A stretch of DNA of 64,000 nt from Pseudomonas putida (GCF_026625125.1 NZ_CP113097.1:3892001-3956000); one strand, 5' to 3'; positions 1-7,138 are shown, numbered from the stretch's first letter. The notes: generated by a model from the letters alone, not told the origin. Numbers and translations: made by a program.

Positions 1-41
1 GTAAAGGGCGCGTCCCGAATTCGCCAAGCATCTCAACAGAA

Positions 42-60
42 CACACAGGCTCTCTGTGTG
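42..60 (+). promoter_or_regulatory. Leader hairpin upstream of the first KGG gene
   Basis: A perfect 7-bp inverted repeat, CACACAG at 42-48 and CTGTGTG at 54-60 with a 5-nt loop, ends 20 nt before the ATG of the KGG gene at 81. The paralogous KGG gene at 11755 has the same arrangement, ACACAG/CTGTGT ending 21 nt before its ATG. Both hairpins are followed by a GAGGTG ribosome binding site. The conserved position points to a regulatory role, either an operator or an RNA hairpin near the ribosome site. Function is inferred only. Confidence 0.5.
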
Positions 61-80
61 AACACACGAGGTGCGAGATC

Positions 81-473
81 ATGGCGAACGATCAAGACAA
101 GACAGGTCAGCAAGGCGGCACCGCACAAAACAATCCTGGTAATTTTGCCAACGACCATGAGAAGGCTTCGGAGGCCGGTCATAAAGGCGGCCAAGCCTCG
201 GGCGGCAATTTTGCCAATGATCCTCAGCGGGCCTCGGAAGCCGGCCAAAAAGGCGGTCAAATGTCCGGGGGAAGATCTGAGGATCAACAAACAGGGCAAG
301 GTAGCGGCAGTGAGCTTCAGGAAGATGATCCTCAGCGTGCCGGTGGCGCAACCCAACGTGGTGGCCAGGGAGGACATACCACCGGCAGTAAAGCTGACCG
401 GGAGCAAAGCATGGATGAAGGGTCGCAAGCTATTCAGGATGAAGACAGCGGGATGACGGAAGAAAACCGCTGA
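81..473 (+). CDS. KGG-repeat general stress protein (YciG/Con-10-like)
   Basis: A 130-residue, very hydrophilic protein with no membrane segment. The first 65 residues hold repeats of the type GNFANDxxxASEAGxKGGQ, the KGG/Con-10 stress motif found in YciG-like proteins, which are usually induced in stationary phase or desiccation. The C-terminal half (about 66-130) is a Gln/Gly/Glu/Asp-rich tail that the shorter paralog at 11755 lacks, and probably disordered. Start is the ATG at 81 behind GAGGTG, in a leader nearly identical to that of the paralog. A terminator follows at 482. The biochemical function of the family is unknown; the family assignment is secure. Confidence 0.88.
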   Translation: MANDQDKTGQQGGTAQNNPGNFANDHEKASEAGHKGGQASGGNFANDPQRASEAGQKGGQMSGGRSEDQQTGQGSGSELQEDDPQRAGGATQRGGQGGHTTGSKADREQSMDEGSQAIQDEDSGMTEENR

Positions 474-481
474 GCAACTAT

Positions 482-508
482 CCAGGGCTATGGATAGCCC
501 TGGTTCTT
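482..508 (+). terminator. Rho-independent terminator of the KGG gene
   Basis: A perfect 9-bp stem, CCAGGGCTA at 482-490 pairing with TAGCCCTGG at 495-503, has a 4-nt loop and is followed by a short T-rich tail (TTCTT). It lies 9 nt after the KGG stop codon. Confidence 0.75.
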
Positions 509-597
509 CACCCGACCGGATGTTAGATGGAGCAGTTTGCGTTGAGCAGTTGGCCGTCAGCATCCCGCTCAACGACCAACCTTGAAATACGTAGTGT

Positions 598-888
598 CTA
601 GGCCACCTGCTTCGCTGCTGGCCGTTGATCTGTAGCCAGACGTCTGGCTCTACCAACACCCCAAGCCAGAGCTCGAGTCATAGATTCGCCGGGGCGGGAA
701 TCGAAGGCTTCTTCATGCAATGCCATTCCACAGCCAGCGTACACACCGATGAACATTTGCGTCTGACCGGTGCGCGAGAGCCTGACCTGAACATCAATCG
801 TGGTGCCGTCGTCCAGCGTCTCGTCATGAGTCCGATGATGAAGCACTGGATCCGCCCAATCCCAAAAAACCTCACCTCGAATACGCAT
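598..888 (-). CDS. Small conserved hypothetical protein, paralogous family A
   Basis: A 96-residue soluble protein that I do not recognise. It begins MRIRGEVFW and has a conserved core with DETLDDGT, LSRTG and ALHEEAF motifs. A frameshifted paralog lies at 7139-7466 and a decayed fragment at 6480-6580, and both of those lie close to a Nudix gene, as this one does. The reading frame is open to 930, but the start at 888 is chosen because GGAGGG lies just upstream and because the paralog starts at the same residue. A palindrome resembling a MerR-type operator lies at 1003-1026 upstream. No function can be assigned. Confidence 0.7.
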   Translation of the reverse strand: MRIRGEVFWDWADPVLHHRTHDETLDDGTTIDVQVRLSRTGQTQMFIGVYAGCGMALHEEAFDSRPGESMTRALAWGVGRARRLATDQRPAAKQVA

Positions 889-1002
889 GCGCCCTCCTAC
901 GACTTTAGTCTTATACGGAAATCTGACCATAGCAAAGCAAGGAGGCAGTTCAATGACTCAGGCGGTAGCACCGCGAATTATCAGACAATCGGCGCAATTT
1001 TC

Positions 1003-1026
1003 GATACAAGAAAATTTCCTTGTACA
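1003..1026. promoter_or_regulatory. Palindrome resembling a LitR-type operator (GATACA-N12-TGTACA)
   Basis: The site reads GATACA (1003-1008), 12 bases, TGTACA (1021-1026), with a perfect core TACAAG-N8-CTTGTA. It matches 11 of 12 fixed positions of the T(G/A)TACA-N12-TGTA(C/T)A operator I recall for P. putida LitR/PplR regulators. It lies between the 3' end of the Nudix gene and the start of the family A gene at 888, about 115 bp upstream of that start. Operator function is inferred. Confidence 0.35.
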
Positions 1027-1041
1027 AGTTTACAGCTGTGG

Positions 1042-1434
1042 TCAGGCGGTCAGAGCAGGCAACTGGGTTGCCAAGAGGCCGGCTGCAGCGGAATTCAGCA
1101 AGTCAGGCGTGAGCTTTTCACGAAGCACCCATTTACACGCGACTATTTCATGGTCGGCCACAGGCTTCTCAGTTTCGTGGAATCGGGTGATGAAGATGTG
1201 ATGCACGACTGAACCCACCCTGATCGAGCACAAAGAAAGTAGGCCATGCCCTTCAATGGATGTCTCCTCACGTAGCTCTCTTGCTGCAGCACTATGAGGG
1301 GTCTCACCAGGCTCAATCGAACCACCCGGAAAATTCCATTTGCCGCCTTTTTTCCGAACAAGCAGTACCTTGCCGCTTCGCAGACAGATTATCGTTGCCC
1401 TGGATTTACTTCTGCATTTTCGTTTGTCCCGCAT
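1042..1434 (-). CDS. Nudix hydrolase
   Basis: A 130-residue single-domain Nudix protein. The Nudix box is intact (GGSIEPGETPHSAA followed by RELREET), with the catalytic REx2EE glutamates present, so it probably hydrolyses a nucleoside diphosphate linked to another moiety with Mg2+; the substrate cannot be told from sequence. Paralogs are the degenerate copy at 5044 and the intact copy at 6642, which share the opening pattern ATIIC/VICL-KVLLVR. The frame is open to a GTG at 1440, but the ATG at 1434 is the more likely start; no strong Shine-Dalgarno is visible. A MutT-like house-cleaning role is possible but not demonstrated. Confidence 0.82.
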   Translation of the reverse strand: MRDKRKCRSKSRATIICLRSGKVLLVRKKGGKWNFPGGSIEPGETPHSAAARELREETSIEGHGLLSLCSIRVGSVVHHIFITRFHETEKPVADHEIVACKWVLREKLTPDLLNSAAAGLLATQLPALTA

Positions 1435-1553
1435 GCACACACTCGAATCGTCAATCTATACCCACCATCTCGCGACTCAGAGCATGGGCTTCTTCCCTGA
1501 AGACGTTTCCATGGGGCGACTCGTTCAATCTCATCGACGCATTAGCCCTCGGT

Positions 1554-1662
1554 TCACCTCTGGTGCGCAGAGCTTGGATAGGTAAGCTCTTCTTCGATGG
1601 TGCCGTCGGCCTTGTTGATTTTCACCGAGGCGGTTTTGCCCCGGGAGAACTAAGACAGTACC
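1554..1662 (-). pseudogene. DUF2188-like 3' fragment
   Basis: On the minus strand the sequence reads GKTASVKINKADGTIEEEL then TYPSSAHQR and a stop at 1554-1556. This is closely similar to the C-terminus of the intact DUF2188 gene at 17338-17562 (GKTASVKIHKADGTLEEER). Upstream in the same frame there is a TAG stop where the intact gene reads ADVF, and no homologous start is visible. I therefore read it as the remnant of a duplicated DUF2188 gene. The rest of 1441-1840 holds no gene I can support. Confidence 0.7.
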
Positions 1663-1840
1663 GTAGTGCTAACAATTTGCAATAACGATAAGATTGATAC
1701 ACAAGTCAATATCATTCGAGAAGGGAAATTAGAGTAGGTATTCGATTCACCAAACCCTCGAAAAATCAACACATCAATTTCCTTGCGTGCAGTCATGAAC
1801 CTAGCTATTACTTACGTCTCCAAAGGAGGGGGATGGCAAA

Positions 1841-2077
1841 ATGCAACCAAGATTCGTTATCGTTCCAGCGGTTCCTATAGAAAACGAATCATTCCAGGTT
1901 GGAAATCGGTTTTACGCTGCTACAAGCTCGGGAGGTTTTGATATCTACGACAATCAGGAAAAAATTAGAATAAAACGGAATTTCTCTAGTAAATCGCTAG
2001 CCCTGGCAGCGTGCGAGAAGATGATCTCAGAATCGCGAAACCCGTCCGAGCAATTTCCAGTAATGCGGACGGAATAG
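1841..2077 (+). CDS. Small hypothetical protein, 78 aa
   Basis: I do not recognise this protein. It is short and soluble, with an N-terminal half containing GNRFYAATSSGGFDIYDNQ, which has the look of a small beta-rich domain, then a basic patch and an alpha-helical tail. An AAGGAGG ribosome site at 1823-1829 lies 11 nt before the ATG. It is the first of a run of short co-directional ORFs (1841, 2100, 2207, 2367), each with its own ribosome site, and may be co-transcribed with them. Confidence 0.5.
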   Translation: MQPRFVIVPAVPIENESFQVGNRFYAATSSGGFDIYDNQEKIRIKRNFSSKSLALAACEKMISESRNPSEQFPVMRTE

Positions 2078-2099
2078 ATTGCAAGAGGAGATTGCCTTC

Positions 2100-2231
2100 A
2101 TGACTCCGCCCACAGACAAGACCTACATTTATTATGGCGCCATCTCAATCGCAGCTGCCTTTGTATTCATTTGCATGGCCTATGAATTTTCGGAGGCGCA
2201 GCTAATATGGACAATCATACGTCACTACTAG
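2100..2231 (+). CDS. Small single-pass membrane protein, 43 aa
   Basis: A short ORF beginning MTPPTDKTYIYYGAISIAA, with one predicted membrane segment (about residues 10-28, ending near FVFICMAY) and a short charged C-terminus. AAGAGGAG at 2083-2090 lies 9 nt before the ATG. Its 3' end overlaps the start of the next small ORF by 25 nt in another frame. No family is recognised. It is supported by the ribosome site, spacing and hydrophobic pattern only. Confidence 0.45.
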   Translation: MTPPTDKTYIYYGAISIAAAFVFICMAYEFSEAQLIWTIIRHY

Positions 2232-2305
2232 AGTGTCTCCTTATTCTCACTGGATCACTGATAGGCGTGGGCTTGGCGGCAGCTTTACTCCATTGGATCG
2301 TCTAG
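2207..2305 (+). CDS. Small membrane peptide, 32 aa, overlapping the previous ORF
   Basis: The peptide begins MDNHTSLLECLLILTGSLIG and is almost entirely one membrane helix, ending HWIV. GGAGG at 2192-2196, inside the upstream ORF, lies 10 nt before the ATG, so translation may be coupled to the 43-aa protein. The two peptides could act as a pair. No homologue is known to me. Confidence 0.38.
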   Translation: MDNHTSLLECLLILTGSLIGVGLAAALLHWIV

Positions 2306-2366
2306 CACACTAAGCATGAGCCGTTTTTGGCTCACCAATCTCATCCGGCAGCACCGGAGGCTCCAC

Positions 2367-2705
2367 ATGCCCACCAAGCGGCTTATCGCCGAGCAGGCGA
2401 ATCAATACAGCGACGATGAGCGTGTAAAACTTATAAGAGAATTTTGGAATTCAGGAAAATCCCTCAATGAGTTCTGCATAATCAAAGGCCACCCTTCCTT
2501 TCAGGTGATGATGAAATTGATAAGTATCTCAGCAGCCCCCTGTGAGCGCTCTGATAGTTCCAGCTGGTGGGACATCGCAGACATTGATGGTCAATATAAT
2601 GACGAGCAACTCAGCAGAATTGCCAGCAGCCTCGCACAACTGCACGCCCAATTAAGATCAATCAAGCAAGAGATCGAATCACTTATGAATGGGCTGCACT
2701 ATTAA
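2367..2705 (+). CDS. Hypothetical protein with HTH-like N-terminus and coiled-coil C-terminus
   Basis: A 112-residue protein. GGAGG at 2356-2360 sits 6 nt before the ATG at 2367, so this start is preferred to the upstream in-frame ATG at 2316. Residues about 15-50 (DDERVKLIREFWNSGKSLNEFC) resemble the first helix-turn-helix of IS66/IS3-type transposase accessory proteins or related DNA-binding domains. Residues about 80-110 are heptad-like (SSLAQLHAQLRSIKQEIESL) and probably form a coiled coil. It lies next to an IS3-type remnant, so it may itself descend from a mobile element. The function is unknown. Confidence 0.5.
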   Translation: MPTKRLIAEQANQYSDDERVKLIREFWNSGKSLNEFCIIKGHPSFQVMMKLISISAAPCERSDSSSWWDIADIDGQYNDEQLSRIASSLAQLHAQLRSIKQEIESLMNGLHY

Positions 2706-2814
2706 CAACCTGACAAGTAACGCCAAATCATTTTCGCAGGAGCACGAACTACTTAGCTCATCAAGATAAATTGCTAGGACTAAGCGACCTGGTCACACCA
2801 TTCTAATTGGCCTC

Positions 2815-3325
2815 CGCGCATCATGCATATGATGGCTCGACTACCTGCGGCACTACGACTCTGTGTAAATAGCTCGTTAACCCGAACGCGCAGTGCCATC
2901 GCGCAACGTCCGGAGATCGCCGTTTATGGCAATGCGCGTAGTAACACGAGCGAGTGACTTCAAACATCGAGCAGAGTAATTCGACAGGCTCCTCGCGGCG
3001 GAGCTGATCAATCAACGCGAGCGCTCGTGTTCCCTCGGCCATCAAGAGCGCAGTAGCCTTTTTTAAAATCGATTTCTCCCGCTCCAGCCGGTTGATCCGA
3101 GCTTACAACTCTTGGATCTTCTGCTGCTCGGGGGTCAGCGCCTTGCTCGCTGGCGTAGCACCGCCACGCTCTAACTGGAATTGATTCACCCAGTGGCGCA
3201 GCCTGTGCTGCCGCGAACAGGTCACCGATGATCTCGCCCCGCTGGCTCAGGTCAAGCAGCAACACCTCCGCCTTGCTGTCCGAAAGGCCTCTCTGACTTC
3301 CGCACTGGGAATCACGTACCAAATG
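2815..3325 (-). mobile_element. Degraded IS3-family element (orfA 3' part and orfB 5' part)
   Basis: Minus-strand translation gives an OrfA-like stretch (LRHWVNQFQLERGGATPASK, then LTPEQQKIQEL, a stop TAA, then ARINRLEREKSILKKATALL). It runs on into an OrfB-like stretch (LALIDQLRREEPVELLCSMF, then EVTRSCYYAH) and, after a frame change, VNELFTQSRSAAGSRAII. These are the leucine-zipper end of an IS3 OrfA and the start of its OrfB. At least one in-frame stop and two frame changes are present, and the DDE catalytic core is absent, so it is dead. Clear terminal inverted repeats were not found. The element fills most of the gap between the genes at 2367 and 3391. Confidence 0.8.
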
Positions 3326-3390
3326 CCCGGGTGCTACGCTTAGTCAGCCTTAACGAATAAGATACGCAATTGGGACGGAGAACAGCCTGC

Positions 3391-4527
3391 ATGCGGTTAT
3401 CGACATTCATCATTCAGCACATGGACACCATCCTCCAGGCTTGGGAGGACTTTGCTCGTACCGTTGAATTACATCGCGAAGCGCTCAGTGACAAAGGCTT
3501 AAGAAGTCATGCCGCCTTCATCCTTCAGGCCGTGGCTCGCGATATGGATACGCCGCAAAGCTTGCAGCAAGAGATCGACAAATCTCAGGGCTTAGGCCCA
3601 TCTGTTGTGGGAGAAAGCGCTGCTGAGACACATGCTGCACTTCGCTTTCTGGATGGATTCACCCTCGATCAGATGGTGTCCGAATATAGAGCCCTCAGAT
3701 CCAGCGTGCTCAGACTTTGGCTTTCACAGGGAGCATCACCCGATCAAGCGGATCGAGTATCCGAAATCATCCGTTTCAACGAAGCTATCGATCAGGCGCT
3801 CGTCGAGTCCATCGCTTCCTATGGCAAGGCTGTCGATACCACGCGCAAAATGGTGCTGGGGGTACTGGGTCACGATCTTCGATCACCGCTAACGGCAATT
3901 AAGATGGGAGCGGCGTTGCTTACCAAAGCGAAGCAGTGGGGAGAGCGTGAACAGAGCTTGGCGGTGCAGATCGACACCAGTGCCGACCGCGCCAATCAGT
4001 TGGTGAACGATCTGCTGGATCTCGCCAGATGCAACCTGGGCCTGGGCATCACGGTGCAACGTCAGGATATCGATCTGACGTCGTTGTGTGCCAGGGTGGT
4101 ACAAGAGGTCTGCTTCGCCCATCCACAGATTAACGTCGTTTTTGAACGTACCGATGCACTGCCGGCGAGCGTCGATCCGCTACGCATGAGCCAGGTGATA
4201 TCTAATCTGATGGTAAATGCCATACGACACGGGGATGTTGAGCGGCCAATCCGAGTAGGTGCAACCTGCGTTGAGAACATGGCCGTAATTGAGGTACATA
4301 ACTGGGGAAAACCAATCTCTGCCGAGCAGATCACTTACCTATTTGATCCTGAAGCACGCTTAACACGCGCAAGTCGTGCTGACGGTGAGCAGAGCCAAGG
4401 TTTAGGGCTAGGTTTGTTCATAGCCAAGGAAATCACAGCCAGCCATGCCGGCACCATTCATGTTGTATCTAGTCCTGAGCAAGGTACGACTTTTAGGGTG
4501 AGTTTTCCGAGACAGCCAACGACATAA
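3391..4527 (+). CDS. Sensor histidine kinase with RsbRD-like N-terminal domain
   Basis: A 378-residue soluble kinase. Residues about 1-145 are helical and resemble the RsbRD/globin-like sensor region (ILQAWEDFARTV). The HisKA domain has the H box GHDLRSPLTAI with the phosphorylated His near residue 161. The HATPase domain shows the N box NLMVNAIRHG and the G2 box GLGLGLFIAKEI, so it should be catalytically competent. The frame is open back to a TTG at 3370, but the ATG at 3391 with GGAG 10 nt upstream is preferred. There are no membrane segments, so the signal is probably intracellular. No response regulator is directly adjacent; the Rcp1-like regulator at 5700 is the nearest and is frameshifted. 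Confidence 0.85.
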   Translation: MRLSTFIIQHMDTILQAWEDFARTVELHREALSDKGLRSHAAFILQAVARDMDTPQSLQQEIDKSQGLGPSVVGESAAETHAALRFLDGFTLDQMVSEYRALRSSVLRLWLSQGASPDQADRVSEIIRFNEAIDQALVESIASYGKAVDTTRKMVLGVLGHDLRSPLTAIKMGAALLTKAKQWGEREQSLAVQIDTSADRANQLVNDLLDLARCNLGLGITVQRQDIDLTSLCARVVQEVCFAHPQINVVFERTDALPASVDPLRMSQVISNLMVNAIRHGDVERPIRVGATCVENMAVIEVHNWGKPISAEQITYLFDPEARLTRASRADGEQSQGLGLGLFIAKEITASHAGTIHVVSSPEQGTTFRVSFPRQPTT

Positions 4528-4660
4528 GCCCTTCCACTTTAACAAGCGCAAGCTTGCTCTTTGACTTTGGAGAGAAACCTTAAGGTTAGCTGGGTCGAAA
4601 GCCGTCGCTTGCCTGCGCTGCCGGGAGACTGGCGCAGAAAATCTATTTTGGTGACTAACG

Positions 4661-4687
4661 AAAAAAGCCCGCGCTTTGGGCACGGGC
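4661..4687 (-). terminator. Rho-independent terminator of the PepSY gene
   Basis: On the minus strand a GCCCG/CGGGC stem (4667-4687) is followed by six T residues (4661-4666). It lies about 27 nt after the stop codon of the PepSY gene. Confidence 0.7.
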
Positions 4688-4713
4688 CGCTCAGAGAGCA
4701 AGACCCGCCCTGA

Positions 4714-4986
4714 TCAGTTATCCAATTCGTCTTTGATAATCTTGCCGTCATGCGGATCAACCTGGAATTCGTATTGCTTGCCATCAGCCTTGATACCCTC
4801 GCCTTCCCAGTGACCATCGTCGGCTTCGATCTTGGTAATCTGGGTGTAGCCTGCGCCTTTCAAGGTGGCCTCAGCCTGATCCTTGTTCACCTTCCAATCA
4901 GCACCGGGCGTATCAGCCCATGCCGAAGTAGCCCCCATAGCACCAACTAATGCCAGGCCAGTGAACACTCGAGTCATCGCTTTCAT
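4714..4986 (-). CDS. Periplasmic PepSY domain protein
   Basis: A 90-residue protein with a clear signal peptide (MKAMTRVFTGLALVGAMGAT, cleavage after SAWA) and one PepSY domain (DQAEATLKGAGYTQITKIE to VDPHDGKIIKDEL). PepSY modules are thought to be inhibitors or modulators of peptidases or sensors in the envelope. The ATG at 4986 is chosen because AAGG lies 9 nt upstream, whereas the ATG at 4995 abuts the ribosome site. The gene stands alone with its own terminator. The exact partner is unknown. Confidence 0.85.
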   Translation of the reverse strand: MKAMTRVFTGLALVGAMGATSAWADTPGADWKVNKDQAEATLKGAGYTQITKIEADDGHWEGEGIKADGKQYEFQVDPHDGKIIKDELDN

Positions 4987-5043
4987 CGCTAACATCCTTT
5001 TCCATGACAGTTAACGATCTGACCCGAACGCTGATCTTGACGT

Positions 5044-5478
5044 TCAGTTTGTGTTGAAAGCCGACACTGATTCCGGGCGCCCATCATGGTGAACGAGCTC
5101 CTTCAGATCTCGTGAAAGCAAAGCAGCGGCTGTGGGCTTCAGCATGCTTGAGCTCAAGTCCTCCCAACAAATCCACTTACAGGCGACGATGCCTCTGCCA
5201 AGCGCGACGCAGCGACCGTCTGGTACGTCAGTCGTAAAAATGTGGTGGAGAACGTTGCCTACCTCGACGGTGCCCACAGGGTTCAAGCCTGAGCAATGAA
5301 GCGCCAGAGCCTTCCAAAGCTCGCGAGCAGCGGCAACGATTGGCGCCTCACCGGTCGCAAGCACGCCGCTTGGAAACTTCCATTTAGAACCCTTCCTGCG
5401 GACAAGCAGAATCTTGTCATTTCGTGAGCAGATGATCGTGGCCTTGGCTCTGAGCGGGTGATGCTTGGTGACGCTCAT
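5044..5478 (-). CDS. Nudix-fold protein with a destroyed Nudix box (probably inactive)
   Basis: A 144-residue paralog of the Nudix proteins at 1042 and 6642. The fold signature is kept (KATIICSRNDKILLVRRKG, and KWKFPSGVLATGEAP), but where active copies read REL-x-EE this one reads RELWKALAL, so both metal-binding glutamates are gone. The frame is otherwise intact, so it is either a decaying duplicate or a non-catalytic binding protein. The ATG at 5478 has AGGTG about 10 nt upstream; a GTG at 5490 is an alternative. The conserved tail ACKWI and LKPTAAALL matches the copy at 1042. Confidence 0.7.
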   Translation of the reverse strand: MSVTKHHPLRAKATIICSRNDKILLVRRKGSKWKFPSGVLATGEAPIVAAARELWKALALHCSGLNPVGTVEVGNVLHHIFTTDVPDGRCVALGRGIVACKWICWEDLSSSMLKPTAAALLSRDLKELVHHDGRPESVSAFNTN

Positions 5479-5699
5479 GAGGGATCGCACCTAGAGTATG
5501 GGCGACATCCTGAACGCTGGGGTGGGCTTCCATATGCTGATGACCTCTACGCTCGAAAAGTAGTTCAGGGGCGCAATGGAGCACAGCCCACCGCTGGCAG
5601 GATGCTGCAGCGTAGGTCATGAGGCCTCTGGCCTGCCTGTCAACCTATGCAATTCCCCAGGGCCACTATAGTGCCCGCTTTTCTAATGTGGTAGCGCTA

Positions 5700-6153
5700 A
5701 TGCTGAAACCCATACTTCTAGTCGAAGACAGTAGCTTCGACCTGGAGTTGATACTCGTTTCACTGGAGCGCAGTAAACTTGCGAATGAGGTCGTAGTAGC
5801 ACGAGATGGTGAGGAGGCCTTGGATTATCTTCTGCGGCGGAACGCCTTTGCCTCTCGCCCTGAAGGCAACCCTGCAGTGGTGCTCCTTGACCTTAAATTG
5901 CCCAAGGTGAACGGCCTGGAAGTCCTGGAGGTCATACGATCAATCGATGAGCTACGCACCATTCCCGTTGCGATGTTGACGGGTTCAAAGATGGAATGCG
6001 ATGTCGAGAAAGCATATTGGGTTAGGGGTGAATGCTTACGTCGTCAAACCGCTCGAGTTTAAGCAGTTCGTATCATCGGTTTCAGGCCTGAGCAGTTTTT
6101 GGGCGCACCTAAACGAGCCTCCCCCCGGCTCAATACGAGTCGGGATCAGTTGA
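5700..6153 (+). pseudogene. Rcp1/CheY-like response regulator with a single-base frameshift
   Basis: The ATG at 5700 starts a receiver domain (MLKPILLVEDSSFDLELILV) with acidic pair E9/D10, phospho-acceptor D64 (VVLLDLKLPKVNG) and the LTGS motif. At 6019-6021 a GGG run breaks the frame. As written, translation ends at 6062 in an unrelated tail. If one G is removed, the sequence continues YWLGVNAYVVKPLEFKQFV, restoring the conserved Lys, and ends at a TGA at 6151-6153, giving 150 residues, the usual length for this family. Either the gene is newly inactivated or the base is a homopolymer sequencing error. Regulators of this type usually pair with histidine kinases; the kinase at 3391 is the nearest. 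Confidence 0.82.
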
Positions 6154-6185
6154 CCCAATAACGACAACGGGAAGGAGACAATATA

Positions 6186-6413
6186 ATGACTGATCCGATA
6201 GCCCGGCTGGACGCTGAGATTGCTTTTCTGGATCAGGTTGCTGCCGAACTGGAGCGCCAGGTTGGGCCCAGCCCTGTCACTCGCACTTTGGTCATTGCCT
6301 GGCTGACTGAGTGGGTGAAGAGGTCGGGCGGATCGAAACCCGATTTGCTTCACCTGCCTCCGGCCCTCAAGGCGGCTTATGCCGCCTGGACTCATCAAGC
6401 CGTGGACGAGTGA
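6186..6413 (+). CDS. Small hypothetical protein, 75 aa
   Basis: A short soluble, mostly helical protein (MTDPIARLDAEIAFLDQVAA), rich in Ala, Leu and Glu in the first half, with a Trp-containing second half (AAYAAWTHQAV). A good ribosome site, GGAAGGAG, lies 8 nt before the ATG. It lies just after the frameshifted response regulator on the same strand and may share its transcript. I do not recognise a family. Confidence 0.6.
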   Translation: MTDPIARLDAEIAFLDQVAAELERQVGPSPVTRTLVIAWLTEWVKRSGGSKPDLLHLPPALKAAYAAWTHQAVDE

Positions 6414-6479
6414 CGAACCAGCCAGCCACGGGAATTCGCTTAATTTGTCTGTTGGTGAGGGTGGTGACGCTCGGTTGCA

Positions 6480-6580
6480 AGACGTCTTGCTCCCCAATGC
6501 CAGGGGGCGCGCTTTTTTCTCTTCCGGGCGAAGGTCAACGGCCTCCTCATGAAAAGCTGTGCCGGTGTCTGGGACACCTT
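6480..6580 (-). pseudogene. Decayed fragment of family A
   Basis: Minus-strand translation gives GVPDTGTAFHEEAVDLRPEE followed by KKARPLALG. This aligns with GVYAGCGMALHEEAFDSRPG and SMTRALAWG of the intact family A protein at 598-888. The N-terminal half is missing. It directly precedes the intact Nudix gene at 6642, so this locus repeats the family A/Nudix pairing seen at 598-1434. Confidence 0.55.
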
Positions 6581-6641
6581 TCGACACATGAAGTGAACTC
6601 CGCTTCAACATGACGGCCCTCCGTCAAAGGGAGGACAACTG

Positions 6642-7025
6642 ATGAATCAGTCGAGAGAGCTTCATTCCACCGTCATCTGCCTGCAGGCAGGAAAGGTATT
6701 GCTTGTACGCAAGGAGGCACCTCAGTGGTCACTCCCTGGCGGCAAAATCGATCCTGGCGAAACGCAGCTTGAAGCAGCACGTCGTGAGCTACAGGAAGAA
6801 ACGTGCCTAGAACTGACTGACGCTCAGGTTTTGGGGCATCACGTGCTCCAAGCGGAAGAGCACTGGCTGTACCGAATGGCCGTTCCGGCCAGCGTGATGC
6901 CTCGACCTTCGCACGAGATAGTGGAGTGTCGCTGGTTCTCAATCGAGGAGATCACCAAAACCTCAGTCAAGCCAACAAACGTAGAACTGCTAAGACGAGA
7001 AGGAATAATCACCGCTGACGAATAG
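6642..7025 (+). CDS. Nudix hydrolase (MutT-like)
   Basis: A 127-residue protein with an intact Nudix box (GGKIDPGETQLEAARRELQE followed by ET), so metal-dependent pyrophosphohydrolase activity is expected. Typical flanking features are present: VICLQAGKVLLVRKE at the start and HEIVECRWFSIEEI near the end. It is a paralog of the genes at 1042 and 5044. An excellent ribosome site, GGGAGG, lies 8 nt before the ATG. The substrate is unknown; an oxidised nucleotide or a nucleoside diphosphate sugar are both possible. Confidence 0.85.
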   Translation: MNQSRELHSTVICLQAGKVLLVRKEAPQWSLPGGKIDPGETQLEAARRELQEETCLELTDAQVLGHHVLQAEEHWLYRMAVPASVMPRPSHEIVECRWFSIEEITKTSVKPTNVELLRREGIITADE

Positions 7026-7138
7026 CGTGAATCAGCCAAGGAGCTTGATTGTTCGATGGGCAGCAGCACTGATGAGTATCGATCAGAAAACTTGCCCGTC
7101 CCAAGAAAAGTATCGGTACGAGGAGAAATTTTCTGGCT

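Noticed and set aside
81..473. Repeated units inside the KGG gene as possible DNA repeats or CRISPR
   Set aside because: The repeats are codon-level repeats of the KGG motif in a single reading frame, with no spacers.
6036..6611. 191-codon minus-strand frame
   Set aside because: Not taken as a gene: it runs antisense to the 75-aa ORF and the regulator tail. Only the short family A fragment at 6480-6580 inside it is meaningful.
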